From assembly GCA_038116945.1 (NCBI GenBank), contig JAYOEY010000003.1, positions 186,001 to 250,000 on the forward strand: a stretch of DNA of 64,000 bases, written 5' to 3'. The translations under genes were made by a program, and so were the position numbers. Source of the DNA: JAYOEY01 sp038116945. Lineage in GTDB: Bacteria > Pseudomonadota > Alphaproteobacteria > MPNO01 > UBA2964. The notes under the pieces were generated by a model. The model saw only the letters and a list, made by a program, of their open reading frames with translations, did not search any database and was not told the DNA's origin. Of this stretch, positions 16,503 to 25,665 are shown one piece after another (within the stretch, counting starts at the first letter, position 1; the number at the start of each line of letters is the position of its first letter).

Positions 16503-17920
16503 GACGGGGACCCCGACCGCTCTTTTCGTCTGTACCGGAAAAGCTTCCTGCCCCTGTCCGTGACCTCGAGTTCCTCGACGATCTCGTTGTTCGCCGTGAG
16601 GGCTTCCCTGAACTTCTCCTCGGTGTAGTTCGGAAAGATATCCTTCCGCAGCGCCAGGAGCTCTCCGACCATTGGGTCGGATTTGGGGACGAATTCGATT
16701 ACTCCGTCCGGCGCGAACCCGGTAATCCAGTCGACCAGCCGGTCGAGCGGTATGTTCTTGCCGATCGCCAGATGATGGATGAACGCGAGCGCCACCACCG
16801 CATCGGCGGTGGCCCGCCGGCTGAGGCTCATCCGCTCGCTTTCGTTCCATCCCTGGCCCGGCGACGGGTTGGCCGCATCGAGCAGAAGCGGCAACAGGTT
16901 CAGCTTCTCTTCCCGCGCGCGCATGAACAGGGCCTCGATGGCGCCCTGGTCGAAATCGAACCCGACGACGTATCCGGCGCCGTTTTCAAGCATCGCCTTG
17001 GAAAAATTGCCCGTATTGCAGCCGAGGTCCCAGGCCATCGCCGGCCTGACGTCGCGCGCGAACTTTCCGACGAACTCGAGCTTGCGCTCCGTTTCCCCGG
17101 ACGAGTAGCTATGCGTTCTGGCGTAATCCTGCCAGGTCGTTTTCCCCGATTTTTGGGGTTCCAGCCCCGCGATCCAGCCGCGCAGCTTGCTCAGCATGTT
17201 CCGGTAAGCGGCGCGGGGAAGACCGGCGCGCGAAATATTCTTGCTGAGTTCCTTCGTGTCGGCGCGCGTCACTGACGACTGAAAGGCGCTCTGCAGGATC
17301 ACGTGGCAAAGAATGTTCCACGAGAACCGGTGCCGCCACCGCAGCAGCCGTTTCAGGTCTGCGGACGAGATCCCCTCAAGCGCGCCGCGATACCAGTCGT
17401 TGTGCGGGACGCCGAAGAGCGACCGCAGCAGAAGCGGGTTCAGGAACTGCTCGATGAACTGCTTGTGTCCGGCCCATATGTCCCCGTCCGAATAGCGGAT
17501 GAAGGAAAGGCGGTCGATGAATATCGGATTCGGTCCCCGAAACTGGATGTTGTAGGCAGTCGCGTCCGACAGCGCGACATCGTGATCGAGCGCCCGAAGC
17601 TGGATATCCAGATGCAGCAGCGCCGCCTCTTTCAGGGCATGAAACGGCCATTCGTAAGGATAGGAAATAAACGGCAGCCTGGGATGCTCCAGGACATGAC
17701 GCAGGCCGGGCGACTCGATGCCGAGAACGTCGTCCGACACCTTGCGCGATTCGACGACCAGCCCGTCGCCGACCAGCCCGTCCATCAGCCCGGAGGCTTC
17801 GACATGGTCGAAATCCTCGGCGGCGGGAGCGTTTACGGTGCGGAAAACGCGGCCGTCCCGGACGAATACCTGCCCGCCGGGATCGCGGAATGAGCCCGGA
17901 TCGAGTTTCGGATCGGTCAT
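16499..17920 (-). CDS. class I SAM-dependent methyltransferase, NoeA-like
   Basis: A 473-residue two-domain protein. The first 270 residues form a helical region I do not assign. The C-terminal part is a Rossmann methyltransferase with the SAM loop DLGCNTGNFS near residue 296 and VGFDFD near 320. Length and layout agree with the host-specificity nodulation protein NoeA group of large methyltransferases. It is cytoplasmic. The gene lies 12 bases after the small DPGTGS membrane protein and overlaps the sulfatase-fold gene by four bases. The acceptor is unknown, probably a cell-surface precursor. Confidence 0.82.
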   Translation of the reverse strand: MTDPKLDPGSFRDPGGQVFVRDGRVFRTVNAPAAEDFDHVEASGLMDGLVGDGLVVESRKVSDDVLGIESPGLRHVLEHPRLPFISYPYEWPFHALKEAALLHLDIQLRALDHDVALSDATAYNIQFRGPNPIFIDRLSFIRYSDGDIWAGHKQFIEQFLNPLLLRSLFGVPHNDWYRGALEGISSADLKRLLRWRHRFSWNILCHVILQSAFQSSVTRADTKELSKNISRAGLPRAAYRNMLSKLRGWIAGLEPQKSGKTTWQDYARTHSYSSGETERKLEFVGKFARDVRPAMAWDLGCNTGNFSKAMLENGAGYVVGFDFDQGAIEALFMRAREEKLNLLPLLLDAANPSPGQGWNESERMSLSRRATADAVVALAFIHHLAIGKNIPLDRLVDWITGFAPDGVIEFVPKSDPMVGELLALRKDIFPNYTEEKFREALTANNEIVEELEVTDRGRKLFRYRRKERSGSPS

Positions 17921-17932
17921 TTCGGATACGGT

Positions 17933-18151
17933 TTAGTTGGCGTCGCCGTCGGTAATGTCCGGCTTCTGGCGAGAGAACATCATCTTGAACTTGTGCCAGT
18001 ACAGTTTGAGGACAACGGCCGCACCGGCGATTCCGCCCAGAAGAATCTGAATGATCATGGAGCCGGTGCCGGGATCGAGATAGGCATGCCCCGGAAAAAC
18101 GGGAAAAACTGCCCAGACCAGACCGAGAACCAGAGCTAAACGAATCGGCAT
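17933..18151 (-). CDS. small membrane protein with AYLDPGTGS motif
   Basis: A 72-residue protein. ATG 18151 is preceded by GGAGG at the right spacing. Longer frames on this strand would run over the next gene and are rejected. A hydrophobic N-terminus (residues 4-20) looks like a signal peptide ending GHA. The hallmark YLDPGTGS segment follows at 24-31, then a second membrane helix (about 33-54) and a basic tail. This motif recurs in small uncharacterised proteins next to envelope methyltransferase or sulfatase genes. Function is unknown. It is the first gene of the three-gene minus-strand operon. Confidence 0.85.
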   Translation of the reverse strand: MPIRLALVLGLVWAVFPVFPGHAYLDPGTGSMIIQILLGGIAGAAVVLKLYWHKFKMMFSRQKPDITDGDAN

Positions 18152-18463
18152 GTTCGCCTCCAAAACAGCAAAATCCGGCAAGCGGAAAGCCGAATTCTTA
18201 TCAGGAATATGTAACAATTCCGTCACCGAATTGAAATCCCTTGAATAAGGCGGGCCTGGGAGGTCGTCAGACAGACTCGTTTCCGCCGTCGCCCCGCCCG
18301 TCCGCGGATACGATGGCGATCGATATTGGCGGCATCGCAAGGGCGGACAACGTCGTCGTCGAGGGGCCGGCGCGGTGTCCCAACATGGCTTGAGGGACTC
18401 TGACCCCGCCCCCCCTGTCCTGCCGGCCTTGTCCGATTTCCGGCGGCGTGCCACTTTCGGCGC
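18152..18463. other. divergent intergenic region, 312 bases
   Basis: Promoter space for the minus-strand envelope operon and the plus-strand decarboxylase-like gene. The 18170-18250 part is locally AT-richer and could hold the operon promoter, but no unambiguous -35/-10 pair was identified. No coding frame with start support was found. Confidence 0.5.
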
Positions 18464-19435
18464 ATGACCGATAGATTCACGCTCGCGCTCGACCGGTACG
18501 ACCGGCATTTTCCCTTCTTCGACGGCACGCTCGCCATGCCGCCGGGCATCGATATCACTGTCCTGCAGGCGGGCGAGACCAACCCGGAACGCGATGGCGC
18601 GCACCGCCACAAGCGAATGCTGGGCGGAAACGAGTTCGACGCCGCCGAAGTGTCGTTTTCGTCCTATTTGATGGCCTGTGCGCGCGGCATGGAATTCACC
18701 GCAATTCCGGCCTTTCCAAGACGGCTGTTCAGCCAGACGCAGATGTATGTGCGGGCCGATTCCCCTATCGATCACCCGTCCGAACTGGCGGGGAAAAGGA
18801 TCGGGCTGCAGTCCTTCCAGACCACGCTCGCGGTGCTCGCCAAGGGCGATCTGTCCCACGAATACGGTGTCGACCTGCGCGGCGTCCACTGGATCGCGCG
18901 GGCCAACGAAACGGTGGCGTTCGAACCGCCCGAAGGATGGACCATCGAATCCGTAGCGGCGGACGCCAATCTGGGCAAAATGCTGGCGGCCGGCGAGATG
19001 GACGCGCTGTTCCTGTCGCGTGTGCCGTCCACGCTGGAAGACGGGCGGGTGCGCCGGCTGTTCCGCGACCCGCGCGCCGCCTGCGCCGATTTCTACCGCC
19101 GCAACGGGTTCTTCCCGATCATGCATGTGATCGCGATTTCGAACGAAGCCGTGGCGCGCAACGCAGACCTGCCGCGCATCCTGCTCGATCTGTACGAGCA
19201 GGCGAACGCGCTGTCGGCGCAGTACATGGACGATCCGGGCTGGTCGCGCCAGCCCTGGGCGCGGCTCGCGCGCGAGGAACAGGAAGCGGCGCTCACGGGG
19301 GATCTCTGGCCGACGGGAGTCAAGGCCAACGCGGCCAACATGGAACGGTTCGCCGGCTATTCGCACGACCAGGGGCTGACCGACCGCGTGCTGACGGCGG
19401 CGGACCTGTTCCACGCTTCCGTCCTCGACAGCTGA
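18464..19435 (+). CDS. 4,5-dihydroxyphthalate decarboxylase / SBP-like protein (paralogue 2)
   Basis: A 323-residue member of the same family as the genes at 2783 and 46689. The N-terminus is cytoplasmic (MTDRFTLALDRYDRHFPFFDG). It shares FDAAEVSFSSYLMA near 62, FPRRLFSQTQMYV near 84, AGKRIGLQSFQTTLAVLAKGDL near 107, and FFPIMHVIAISNEA. It is closer to paralogue 3 than to paralogue 1. It is not next to hydroxylase genes. It may be a decarboxylase or a cytosolic ligand-binding protein. No transporter permease or ATPase gene is nearby. Confidence 0.75.
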   Translation: MTDRFTLALDRYDRHFPFFDGTLAMPPGIDITVLQAGETNPERDGAHRHKRMLGGNEFDAAEVSFSSYLMACARGMEFTAIPAFPRRLFSQTQMYVRADSPIDHPSELAGKRIGLQSFQTTLAVLAKGDLSHEYGVDLRGVHWIARANETVAFEPPEGWTIESVAADANLGKMLAAGEMDALFLSRVPSTLEDGRVRRLFRDPRAACADFYRRNGFFPIMHVIAISNEAVARNADLPRILLDLYEQANALSAQYMDDPGWSRQPWARLAREEQEAALTGDLWPTGVKANAANMERFAGYSHDQGLTDRVLTAADLFHASVLDS

Positions 19436-19550
19436 CGCAAATTCGTTTCGGCCGGCGCAGTTGCGGTGATAGGATTCTGCGCCGGATACGCGCTCGAACG
19501 GTCCCGGGTAGCGGAGATGGTGCTGCGCCATAACACAGGGGTTCACATGA

Positions 19551-20375
19551 ATGTGCCGCTGGCTCGCCTATAGCGGTCCGTCGATCCCGCTCGACGCAAT
19601 CCTGTTCAAACCGGACAATTCGCTGATCCGGCAAAGCCTGTCGGCGCGCCGGTCGCGGTCGGTCACCAATGGCGACGGATTCGGCGTGGGCTGGTATTCG
19701 GACCATCCCCATCCCGGCCTGTTTCGCGACATCCATCCGGCCTGGAACGACGAAAACCTGCGCAATCTCGCCGAACAGATTCGCGCCAACCTGTTCTTTT
19801 CGCATGTCAGGGCCTCGACCGGCGCGCCGACGGCGCGCGCCAACTGCCACCCGTTCCGCCACGGCGAATGGCTGTTCATGCATAACGGCCAGATCGGCGG
19901 CTTCAACCGGATCCGGCGCGATCTCGCGTTCGCGGTCAGCCCGGAGCTTTATCCGCAGATCGTGGGATCCACCGACAGCGAGCTGTTCTTCCATCTCGCC
20001 ATCGGCGAAGGGCTGCTGGACGATCCACTCGGCGCGCTGGGCCGGGCGACGCGGCTCGTCGAGGACATGGCGGATGCGGCGGGGGTCGACGAACCTTTCA
20101 TGCTGACCGCGGCCGCGACCGACGGCAGGACGATCTACGCCGTCCGATACGGCAGCGGCGGCGACGCGCCGACCCTGTTCTTCGGGCACAAGCTGCCGGC
20201 CGTGGAGCAGACGCGCGACGGAATATTCCGCGACCTGGCAGGCGACGAGGCAGCGGTCATCGTTCTGTCCGAACCGCTCGACGACGCAGAGTCCGACTGG
20301 ACCGAGGTGCCGCCGGGACACGCGGTGATCGCCGCGGAAAACCGCGCCTATACGGTTCCGTTCGAAGCGCGCTGA
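19551..20375 (+). CDS. class II glutamine amidotransferase (YafJ/EgtC-like)
   Basis: A 274-residue protein starting MCRWLAY, with Cys2 as the Ntn nucleophile exposed after removal of the initiator Met. Further family features are NGDGFGVGWY near 41, SHVRASTG near 84, and HPFRHGEWLFMHNGQIGG near 100. No synthase domain follows, so this is a stand-alone glutaminase-type domain, as in YafJ and the ergothioneine hydrolase EgtC. No other ergothioneine genes are visible nearby. It is monocistronic, and its substrate is unknown. Confidence 0.9.
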   Translation: MCRWLAYSGPSIPLDAILFKPDNSLIRQSLSARRSRSVTNGDGFGVGWYSDHPHPGLFRDIHPAWNDENLRNLAEQIRANLFFSHVRASTGAPTARANCHPFRHGEWLFMHNGQIGGFNRIRRDLAFAVSPELYPQIVGSTDSELFFHLAIGEGLLDDPLGALGRATRLVEDMADAAGVDEPFMLTAAATDGRTIYAVRYGSGGDAPTLFFGHKLPAVEQTRDGIFRDLAGDEAAVIVLSEPLDDAESDWTEVPPGHAVIAAENRAYTVPFEAR

Positions 20376-20438
20376 CGCGAACGGCCCCGGCCTCCGCGAC
20401 GGCGGGGGCGGCTCACAAACCGGTAATGGCGAATATGA

Positions 20439-20648
20439 CTACTGGACGGGCTTCAGATTGCCGGCGGCCATGCGGCCGTTGCGCCCTTCGACGAGATCGA
20501 ATTCGATCTTCTGACCTTCGTCGAGGGTGGTCAGGCCCGCCTGCTCAACGGCGGAAATGTGAACGAAGGCGTCTTCCCCGCCGCCGTCCGGTACGATGAA
20601 GCCAAACCCTTTGGTCGGGTTGAACCATTTGACTGTTCCGACAGGCAT
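20439..20648 (-). CDS. cspA: cold-shock protein, CspA family (copy 1)
   Basis: A 69-residue single cold-shock domain. ATG 20648 is preferred because it gives the canonical MPVGTVKWFNPTKGFGFI start, with AAGGGA upstream. Both RNA-binding motifs are present: KGFGFI (RNP1) and DAFVHISAV (RNP2). It is a cytoplasmic RNA chaperone. The 200 bases upstream hold no other gene and may be a long leader, as usual for cold-shock mRNAs. It is a paralogue of the protein at 25666. Confidence 0.95.
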   Translation of the reverse strand: MPVGTVKWFNPTKGFGFIVPDGGGEDAFVHISAVEQAGLTTLDEGQKIEFDLVEGRNGRMAAGNLKPVQ

Positions 20649-20850
20649 GTCTGTCTGTTCCCTTTTGCTTGTAACGAATTCCGGGGCGACCCCCGCGAGC
20701 ACTCAACGCCCCGATCGCCCGCAACGGCAAAAGGGACGCGCCACGCCTTCAGCCCTCCTACTCCGGGGCGAAACCTCAGGCAAGCGAAATTATTAAGACG
20801 ACGCGCGCCGCGATCCGCCGGAAGAACCCTTTTCGACTGGAGCGAAGGCT

Positions 20851-21645
20851 TCAGCGGCCCTTGAAGACCGGCTTGCGCTTCTCCATGAACGCGCGGCGAC
20901 CTTCTATGTAATCCTCGCTCGCCATGCAGGCATCGGTGGCGGCCTGGCAGGCCTCCATGTCGCGATCTTCCGGGTCCATCAGGATGTTCTGGATATTGAT
21001 CTTGGCGTTGTAGATCGAGAGCGGCGCGTTCTCGGCGATCATCATGCCGATCTCGGTCACCGTCTTCTTCAGCTCGTCGGCCGGCACCACCCGGTTGATC
21101 AGCCCGATACGGAGCGCCTCCTCGGCGGAAAAGCGCCGCGCGGTATAGAGAATTTCTCGCGCATAGGCCGGCCCGACCAGGTCGATTAGCTTGCGGATCC
21201 CGTCGAACGGATAGCCGATCGACAGCCGCGCGGCCGGGACGCCGAACTGCGACCCTTCGGCGGCGAAGCGCATGTCGGCGTTGAGCGCGGTCCCGAGTCC
21301 GCCGCCGAGGCAGAATCCCCGGATCATCGCGATCAAGGGCTTGTCGAGCCCGGTCATCGCCGCCTCGACCTTCGCCGAGAGCGCGTGATAGTCGGCGATC
21401 TGTTCGGGCGACGAGCGCAGCTTTTCGAATTCGGAAATGTCGGCGCCGGAAACGAACGCCTTGTCGCCCGCGCCGGTCATCACAACCGACCGCACCGAAT
21501 CGTCGGCGGCGAAGTCTTCCAGTATCTGCAGGATCGCGTGGCGCATGGCGACCGACAGCGCGTTGCGCCGTTCGGGATTGTTGAAAATCATCCAGCCGAT
21601 GCCATCCGACTTTTCGGCCAGCATGTTTTCCGTATCGAGCTTCAT
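20851..21645 (-). CDS. crotonase-superfamily protein annotated as enoyl-CoA hydratase, catalytic glutamates absent
   Basis: A 264-residue crotonase fold. The CoA/oxyanion segments are present (KAFVSGADISEFEKL near 66 and RGFCLGGGLGTAL near 109). At the two acid/base positions of hydratases, the expected GGGCELA reads GGGLGTA (Glu to Gly), and the expected GQPEI reads GVPAAR (Glu to Ala). It is therefore unlikely to hydrate enoyl-CoA and may be another crotonase-type enzyme. It lies 102 bases after the CaiB-type CoA-transferase on the same strand, so the two may process one acyl-CoA. Confidence 0.85.
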   Translation of the reverse strand: MKLDTENMLAEKSDGIGWMIFNNPERRNALSVAMRHAILQILEDFAADDSVRSVVMTGAGDKAFVSGADISEFEKLRSSPEQIADYHALSAKVEAAMTGLDKPLIAMIRGFCLGGGLGTALNADMRFAAEGSQFGVPAARLSIGYPFDGIRKLIDLVGPAYAREILYTARRFSAEEALRIGLINRVVPADELKKTVTEIGMMIAENAPLSIYNAKINIQNILMDPEDRDMEACQAATDACMASEDYIEGRRAFMEKRKPVFKGR

Positions 21646-21747
21646 GTTCTTTTTTCCTCTTGTGATGCGGTCCGCCCCCCCAGGGGCGATGCCGCGTCAG
21701 CGACCTGACGAACTCAGAAAGGGAGCGTCCCGACGCATGTGCCGGCC

Positions 21748-22929
21748 CTAGATAGCGCCTGCGTCGCGCAACGCCGCGATCTTCGCCGCATCGTAGCCGA
21801 GTTCCGCCAGCACCTCATCGGTATGCTGGCCGATATCCGGCGTCGGCGTGCGGATTTCGCCCTTCGCGCGGCTCAGCTGAAACGGCTGGCCGACAAGGCG
21901 GATATCGCCGAGACGCGGATGGGTGACCGGCCAGGCGATGCCGAGATGCTGCACCTGCGGGTCTGCGAAGCATTCGTCGACCTTGTGAATCGGCCCGCAC
22001 GGCACGCCGGCCTCGTTCAGGATATCGACCCATTCGCCGCTGGTCTTCGTCTCGGTAAAGGTCGAAAGTTCGGCGTTGAGATCGTCGCGGTTGGCGCGCC
22101 GGTCGTCGACGGTCAGATACTCCGCCCGTTCGATCAGCGCCTCGGCGCCGAGCCCCCTGCACAGCCGTTCCCACATCTCCTGCCCGCCGGCGGCGATGTT
22201 GATGTGGCCGTTCTTCGTCGGGAACACGCCGGTCGGGATCGATTTCGGATGGTTGTTGCCGGCCTGTCCCGGCACATTGCCGCTGACCAGATAGCCGGCC
22301 GCCTGGAAATCCATCAGCGCGATCTGCGATTCCAGCAGCGACGAATGGACCCACTGCCCCTCGCCCGACACCTCGCGCTCGAGCAGCGCCACGAGGATCG
22401 CCATCGCCGTATTCATGCCCGTGGTCAGGTCGGCGATCGCCGTGCCGGCGCGCACCGGCCCCTGGCCGGGAATGCCGGTGACCGACATGAACCCGCCGAG
22501 CCCCTGCGCGATCTGATCGACCCCGGGGCGCTTGGAATAGGGCCCGTCCTGGCCGAACCCCGAGATCGAGCCCAGCACGATGCGCGGATTGACCTTCTTC
22601 AGCGACTCGTAATCGATGCCGAGCCGGTTCTTCACGTCGGGCCGGTAGTTCTCGACCACGATGTCGGCGTCCTTCAGCAGGTCGAAGAACAGTTCCCGCC
22701 CTTCCGGCGCCTTCAGGTTGATGGTGATCGAGCGCTTGTTGCGGTGCAGATTCTGGAAATCCGGCGCGTCGCGCTCGCCGCTATAGCCGTCATCCCCGGC
22801 GTTCGGCTGTTCGATCTTGATGACGTCGGCGCCCCAGTCGGCGAACACCTTGACGCAGGTCGGTCCGGACCGGACCCGGGTGAGGTCCAGCACCTTGAAG
22901 CGCGAAAGCGGCAGGTTCGAGTTGGCCAT
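21748..22929 (-). CDS. CaiB/BaiF family type III CoA-transferase
   Basis: A 393-residue protein. ATG 22929 begins the normal MANSNLPLSRFKVLDLTRV N-terminus; frames reaching further upstream are not supported. The catalytic Asp167 lies in TAIADLTTG, the usual place. GLGGFMSVTG and the LKAPEGRELF segment are also typical. The enzyme moves CoA between carboxylic acids as an interlocked dimer. The downstream neighbour is the crotonase-like gene, so a small acyl-CoA pathway is likely. The substrate is unknown. Confidence 0.93.
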   Translation of the reverse strand: MANSNLPLSRFKVLDLTRVRSGPTCVKVFADWGADVIKIEQPNAGDDGYSGERDAPDFQNLHRNKRSITINLKAPEGRELFFDLLKDADIVVENYRPDVKNRLGIDYESLKKVNPRIVLGSISGFGQDGPYSKRPGVDQIAQGLGGFMSVTGIPGQGPVRAGTAIADLTTGMNTAMAILVALLEREVSGEGQWVHSSLLESQIALMDFQAAGYLVSGNVPGQAGNNHPKSIPTGVFPTKNGHINIAAGGQEMWERLCRGLGAEALIERAEYLTVDDRRANRDDLNAELSTFTETKTSGEWVDILNEAGVPCGPIHKVDECFADPQVQHLGIAWPVTHPRLGDIRLVGQPFQLSRAKGEIRTPTPDIGQHTDEVLAELGYDAAKIAALRDAGAI

Positions 22930-23074
22930 GGCGGAGCCCTTCGATTGAGGTCGGTTGCTGCTGTGCGCGAGCATACACCGTCGCGACAGAGGGAAAAAAC
23001 CCCCGGAGAAACCCTGCCGCCGGCGTCCTCCCCGCGCCTCTGTCGCAACCGGACGCGCCATGGTAAGGCACGGC

Positions 23075-24283
23075 ATGAATTCACGTCTCCCCGACGGCGC
23101 CCCGCCGCCGAAATTCATCTTCCCGCTTCTCGCCGCGATCACTTTCATCGCGCCGATGGCGGTGCACATGATGATCCCGGCGCTGCAAGCGATGCAGACC
23201 GACCTTGCCGTCGGGCAGGGCCTCGCACAGGCGACGCTCGCCATCGTGATGGTGGCGATGGCGTTTTCCACCGTGGTCTATGGCGGGCTGTCGGACCAGT
23301 GGGGGAGAAAACCGGTGCTGCTGGGCGGGCTGGCGCTCTACGCCATCGGCTCCGAGCTGTCCTATGTCGCACCCGATATCTGGACGCTGCTGGCCGGCCG
23401 CACGATGCAGGGCATGGGCGCGGGCTGCGGCGTGGTGCTGGCACGCACCATCCTGCGCGACGTGTACGGCATGGACCGGGTGGCGCAGATGATCGCCTAC
23501 CTGACCGCGGCCTACGTGATGGGACCGCTGATCGCGCCGCCGCTCGCCGCGCTGGCGTTGCCGGTGTTCGGCTGGCGCTTCCTGTTCGTGGTGTCGACCA
23601 CGCTCGGGCTCGCCCTGCTGCTGCTTGCCGTTCTCGTCCTGCCCGAAACCCACCGCCCGGCGCGTTCCGGCGGCGGCATCGTGCGGATCGCGGCGGAGAC
23701 CTTCGGGACCTACGCGCGACTGCTGCGTATCCGCCGTTTTACGGCCTATGCGCTGATTCCGGGTCTCGAATCCGGAGCGTTTTTCGCCTGCGCCGCCGCG
23801 TCGCCTTTCCTCGCCATGGGGGCGCTGGGCGTATCGCCCGAGGAATACGCGCTGTGGTTCCTGATCCTGCCGGGCGGCTTCATGCTGGGGAATTTCATCT
23901 CGGGGCGGATCGGCAACCGCGCGCCCATCGACCGCATGACGGTGCTGGGCTCGTCGCTGTGCCTGTTCACCGTCATGGTCATGGGGGCGGGCATCCTGAC
24001 CTTCGGCCTGTCGATGGGATGGCTGATGATCCCGATGGGGTTCATGGGGCTCGGCCAGGGGCTGTGCCTGGCCTACGCCCAGGCCGGCACCATGCAGGTC
24101 GACCCGGCCTATGCCGGCAGCGCGTCGGGCGCGGTGAATTTCGGCCAGCTGTTCTTCGCCGGCGTCGGACAGCAGGTCGCGGGCCTGCTCGCCGACGGCT
24201 CAGGCCTGCCGGTGGTCGCGGTGATGCTGTTCTTCACCGCCGCCTCGGTCGCGTCTGCCGTGGTGGCGGCGCGGTCGCGATAA
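23075..24283 (+). CDS. MFS multidrug transporter, Bcr/CflA type
   Basis: A 402-residue inner-membrane protein with about twelve membrane helices. ATG 23075 is preferred over ATG 23060 because AAGG sits 7 bases before it. The cytoplasmic loop GGLSDQWGRKPVLLGG near residue 72 is the MFS motif A, and GAGCGVVLARTILRDVYG is typical of Bcr/CflA drug:proton antiporters. It is divergent from the CaiB gene and convergent with the TauD-type gene. It probably exports a hydrophobic drug or metabolite. Confidence 0.9.
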   Translation: MNSRLPDGAPPPKFIFPLLAAITFIAPMAVHMMIPALQAMQTDLAVGQGLAQATLAIVMVAMAFSTVVYGGLSDQWGRKPVLLGGLALYAIGSELSYVAPDIWTLLAGRTMQGMGAGCGVVLARTILRDVYGMDRVAQMIAYLTAAYVMGPLIAPPLAALALPVFGWRFLFVVSTTLGLALLLLAVLVLPETHRPARSGGGIVRIAAETFGTYARLLRIRRFTAYALIPGLESGAFFACAAASPFLAMGALGVSPEEYALWFLILPGGFMLGNFISGRIGNRAPIDRMTVLGSSLCLFTVMVMGAGILTFGLSMGWLMIPMGFMGLGQGLCLAYAQAGTMQVDPAYAGSASGAVNFGQLFFAGVGQQVAGLLADGSGLPVVAVMLFFTAASVASAVVAARSR

Positions 24284-24335
24284 CCGCTGCCCTCCCCCGG
24301 ACCGGGAGCGGGAGAGGAAAATTCAGGGGGGAAAG

Positions 24336-25412
24336 CTAAGCCGCCTCGACGGCATCCTCCACGTCCAGCGGCGTTGACGGGGTTATGCCCTCGACCGTCA
24401 CGCTCTTGAGGTTCTCTCGATAGAAAGGCGGGATGGTGCGGCCCTGCTCGTCATAGACCCAGAGGCGCAGCAAATGCCGCTTGCGTTCGGGCTCGGGCCA
24501 GTCCTCGAAGCCGCGGCGCGAATGCAAGGTCACGTGGTTGTGCAGGATCTGGATGTCGCCCTGGCGGAATTCCATGTCGAAGGCGAGTTCCTGCACGGTC
24601 TGCTTGAAGGCGTCGAGCGCGGCATGCTGTTCCGGCGTGTAATCCGCCGGCGCGCCGTCGAGGCCGAGCGCCTTGTAGATATGGGTCGAGACGCCGCGCC
24701 CCGCGAACCAGCCCTTCTCGAACGCGAAGACGGGGTATTCGTACCACGGCGCCTGGCCGGGCGAGACCTCGCCATGCATGGTCCAGATGAAATCCTTCAC
24801 CAGCTGCGCGACATGTTCCGGGTGGCGTTCCAGCAGCGTGTTATAGAGCGTCACCGTGCTGGCGATACGGCTTTCGCCGCCGCTTTTGGCGGGCTGCAGG
24901 CACATCAGCGCGACGTAATCCGACCGGTCGGAATGGAACCCCATCGCCGCGCTGCTCATATAGCCGCGCGTGTTGCGGTCGGAATAATCGCCGCCGATAT
25001 CCTTGACGTGGCCCAGCAGATGCCCCTGCGCGTTCTGCGACAGCGCCTTGCCGAAATGAAGCCCCAGCCCCCAGAAGGCGAGCGCGGATTCGGCGCGCGA
25101 ATAGTCCGCCACCGGCACGCCGCGGATCAGGAAAAACCCGCGCCCGTTAAGCAGCTCGTCGCGCAGCGCCGCCAGGCCGGGACCCAGCACCGGCAGCTCG
25201 AATTCTTGCCGCGTCACGTCCTTGATATCGATGCCGCGCGCCGCGTTGCGCTTTACCGCGCCCGTCAGATCGTCGATTTCCGCGCCCGACAGCTCGTAAA
25301 TCCAGTCGTCGCTGGCGGCGAGGTCGGCCGGCGTCCAGTCGGCCGGATCGACCAGCGGTTTCATCGGCTCGGCCGGCTCACGGCGGCGGTTTTCGCTCGG
25401 GCGGAAAGGCAT
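24336..25412 (-). CDS. TauD/TfdA-family Fe(II)/2-oxoglutarate dioxygenase
   Basis: A 358-residue protein. ATG 25412 is preceded by GGAG at 8 bases. The iron ligands appear as His160-x-Asp162 (GFHSDRSD) and a distal His297 (TLHSRRGFED), followed by RKRHLLRLW, which supplies the 2-oxoglutarate arginine. Family enzymes hydroxylate small acids such as taurine, 2,4-D or gamma-butyrobetaine. It carries an N-terminal extension of about 60 residues. It is monocistronic, and the substrate cannot be read from context. Confidence 0.92.
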   Translation of the reverse strand: MPFRPSENRRREPAEPMKPLVDPADWTPADLAASDDWIYELSGAEIDDLTGAVKRNAARGIDIKDVTRQEFELPVLGPGLAALRDELLNGRGFFLIRGVPVADYSRAESALAFWGLGLHFGKALSQNAQGHLLGHVKDIGGDYSDRNTRGYMSSAAMGFHSDRSDYVALMCLQPAKSGGESRIASTVTLYNTLLERHPEHVAQLVKDFIWTMHGEVSPGQAPWYEYPVFAFEKGWFAGRGVSTHIYKALGLDGAPADYTPEQHAALDAFKQTVQELAFDMEFRQGDIQILHNHVTLHSRRGFEDWPEPERKRHLLRLWVYDEQGRTIPPFYRENLKSVTVEGITPSTPLDVEDAVEAA

Positions 25413-25665
25413 GGCGGGGTCTCCGTTATCGGCTCGCGACATTATAGATCGCATCACCGGAGGACATAAAGGCTTCCGCAACCGAATAAAATCGCTTGCA
25501 AAATTTCCGTCAGCGCCTATCTTGCGGACGCGTTTCGACGTCGACGTTGCTTTCTTGATAACACGCTACGGCGTTTAGCCGGATTTCTTCTCCGACATAG
25601 CGAACGTAAATCCGGGCCCCGCACAGGGCGGCGCTCTTCCAACCATGTCGTGAAAGGAATACTTC
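25413..25665. other. divergent intergenic region and probable leader of the second cold-shock gene
   Basis: 253 bases between the TauD-type gene and the plus-strand cold-shock gene. The right half probably encodes the 5' leader of the csp mRNA, and GAAAGGAAT near 25653 is a good ribosome-binding site. No other coding signal was seen. Confidence 0.5.

Noticed and set aside
16503..16850. Longer ATG start for the sulfatase-fold gene
   Set aside because: It would overlap the 3' end of the methyltransferase gene by about 350 bases, and the extra translation is out-of-frame methyltransferase sequence. TTG 16502 overlaps the stop as TTGA.
18152..19546. Large minus-strand extension of the DPGTGS small protein
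   Set aside because: The extension is antisense to the decarboxylase-like gene; GGAGG and a signal peptide support ATG 18151.
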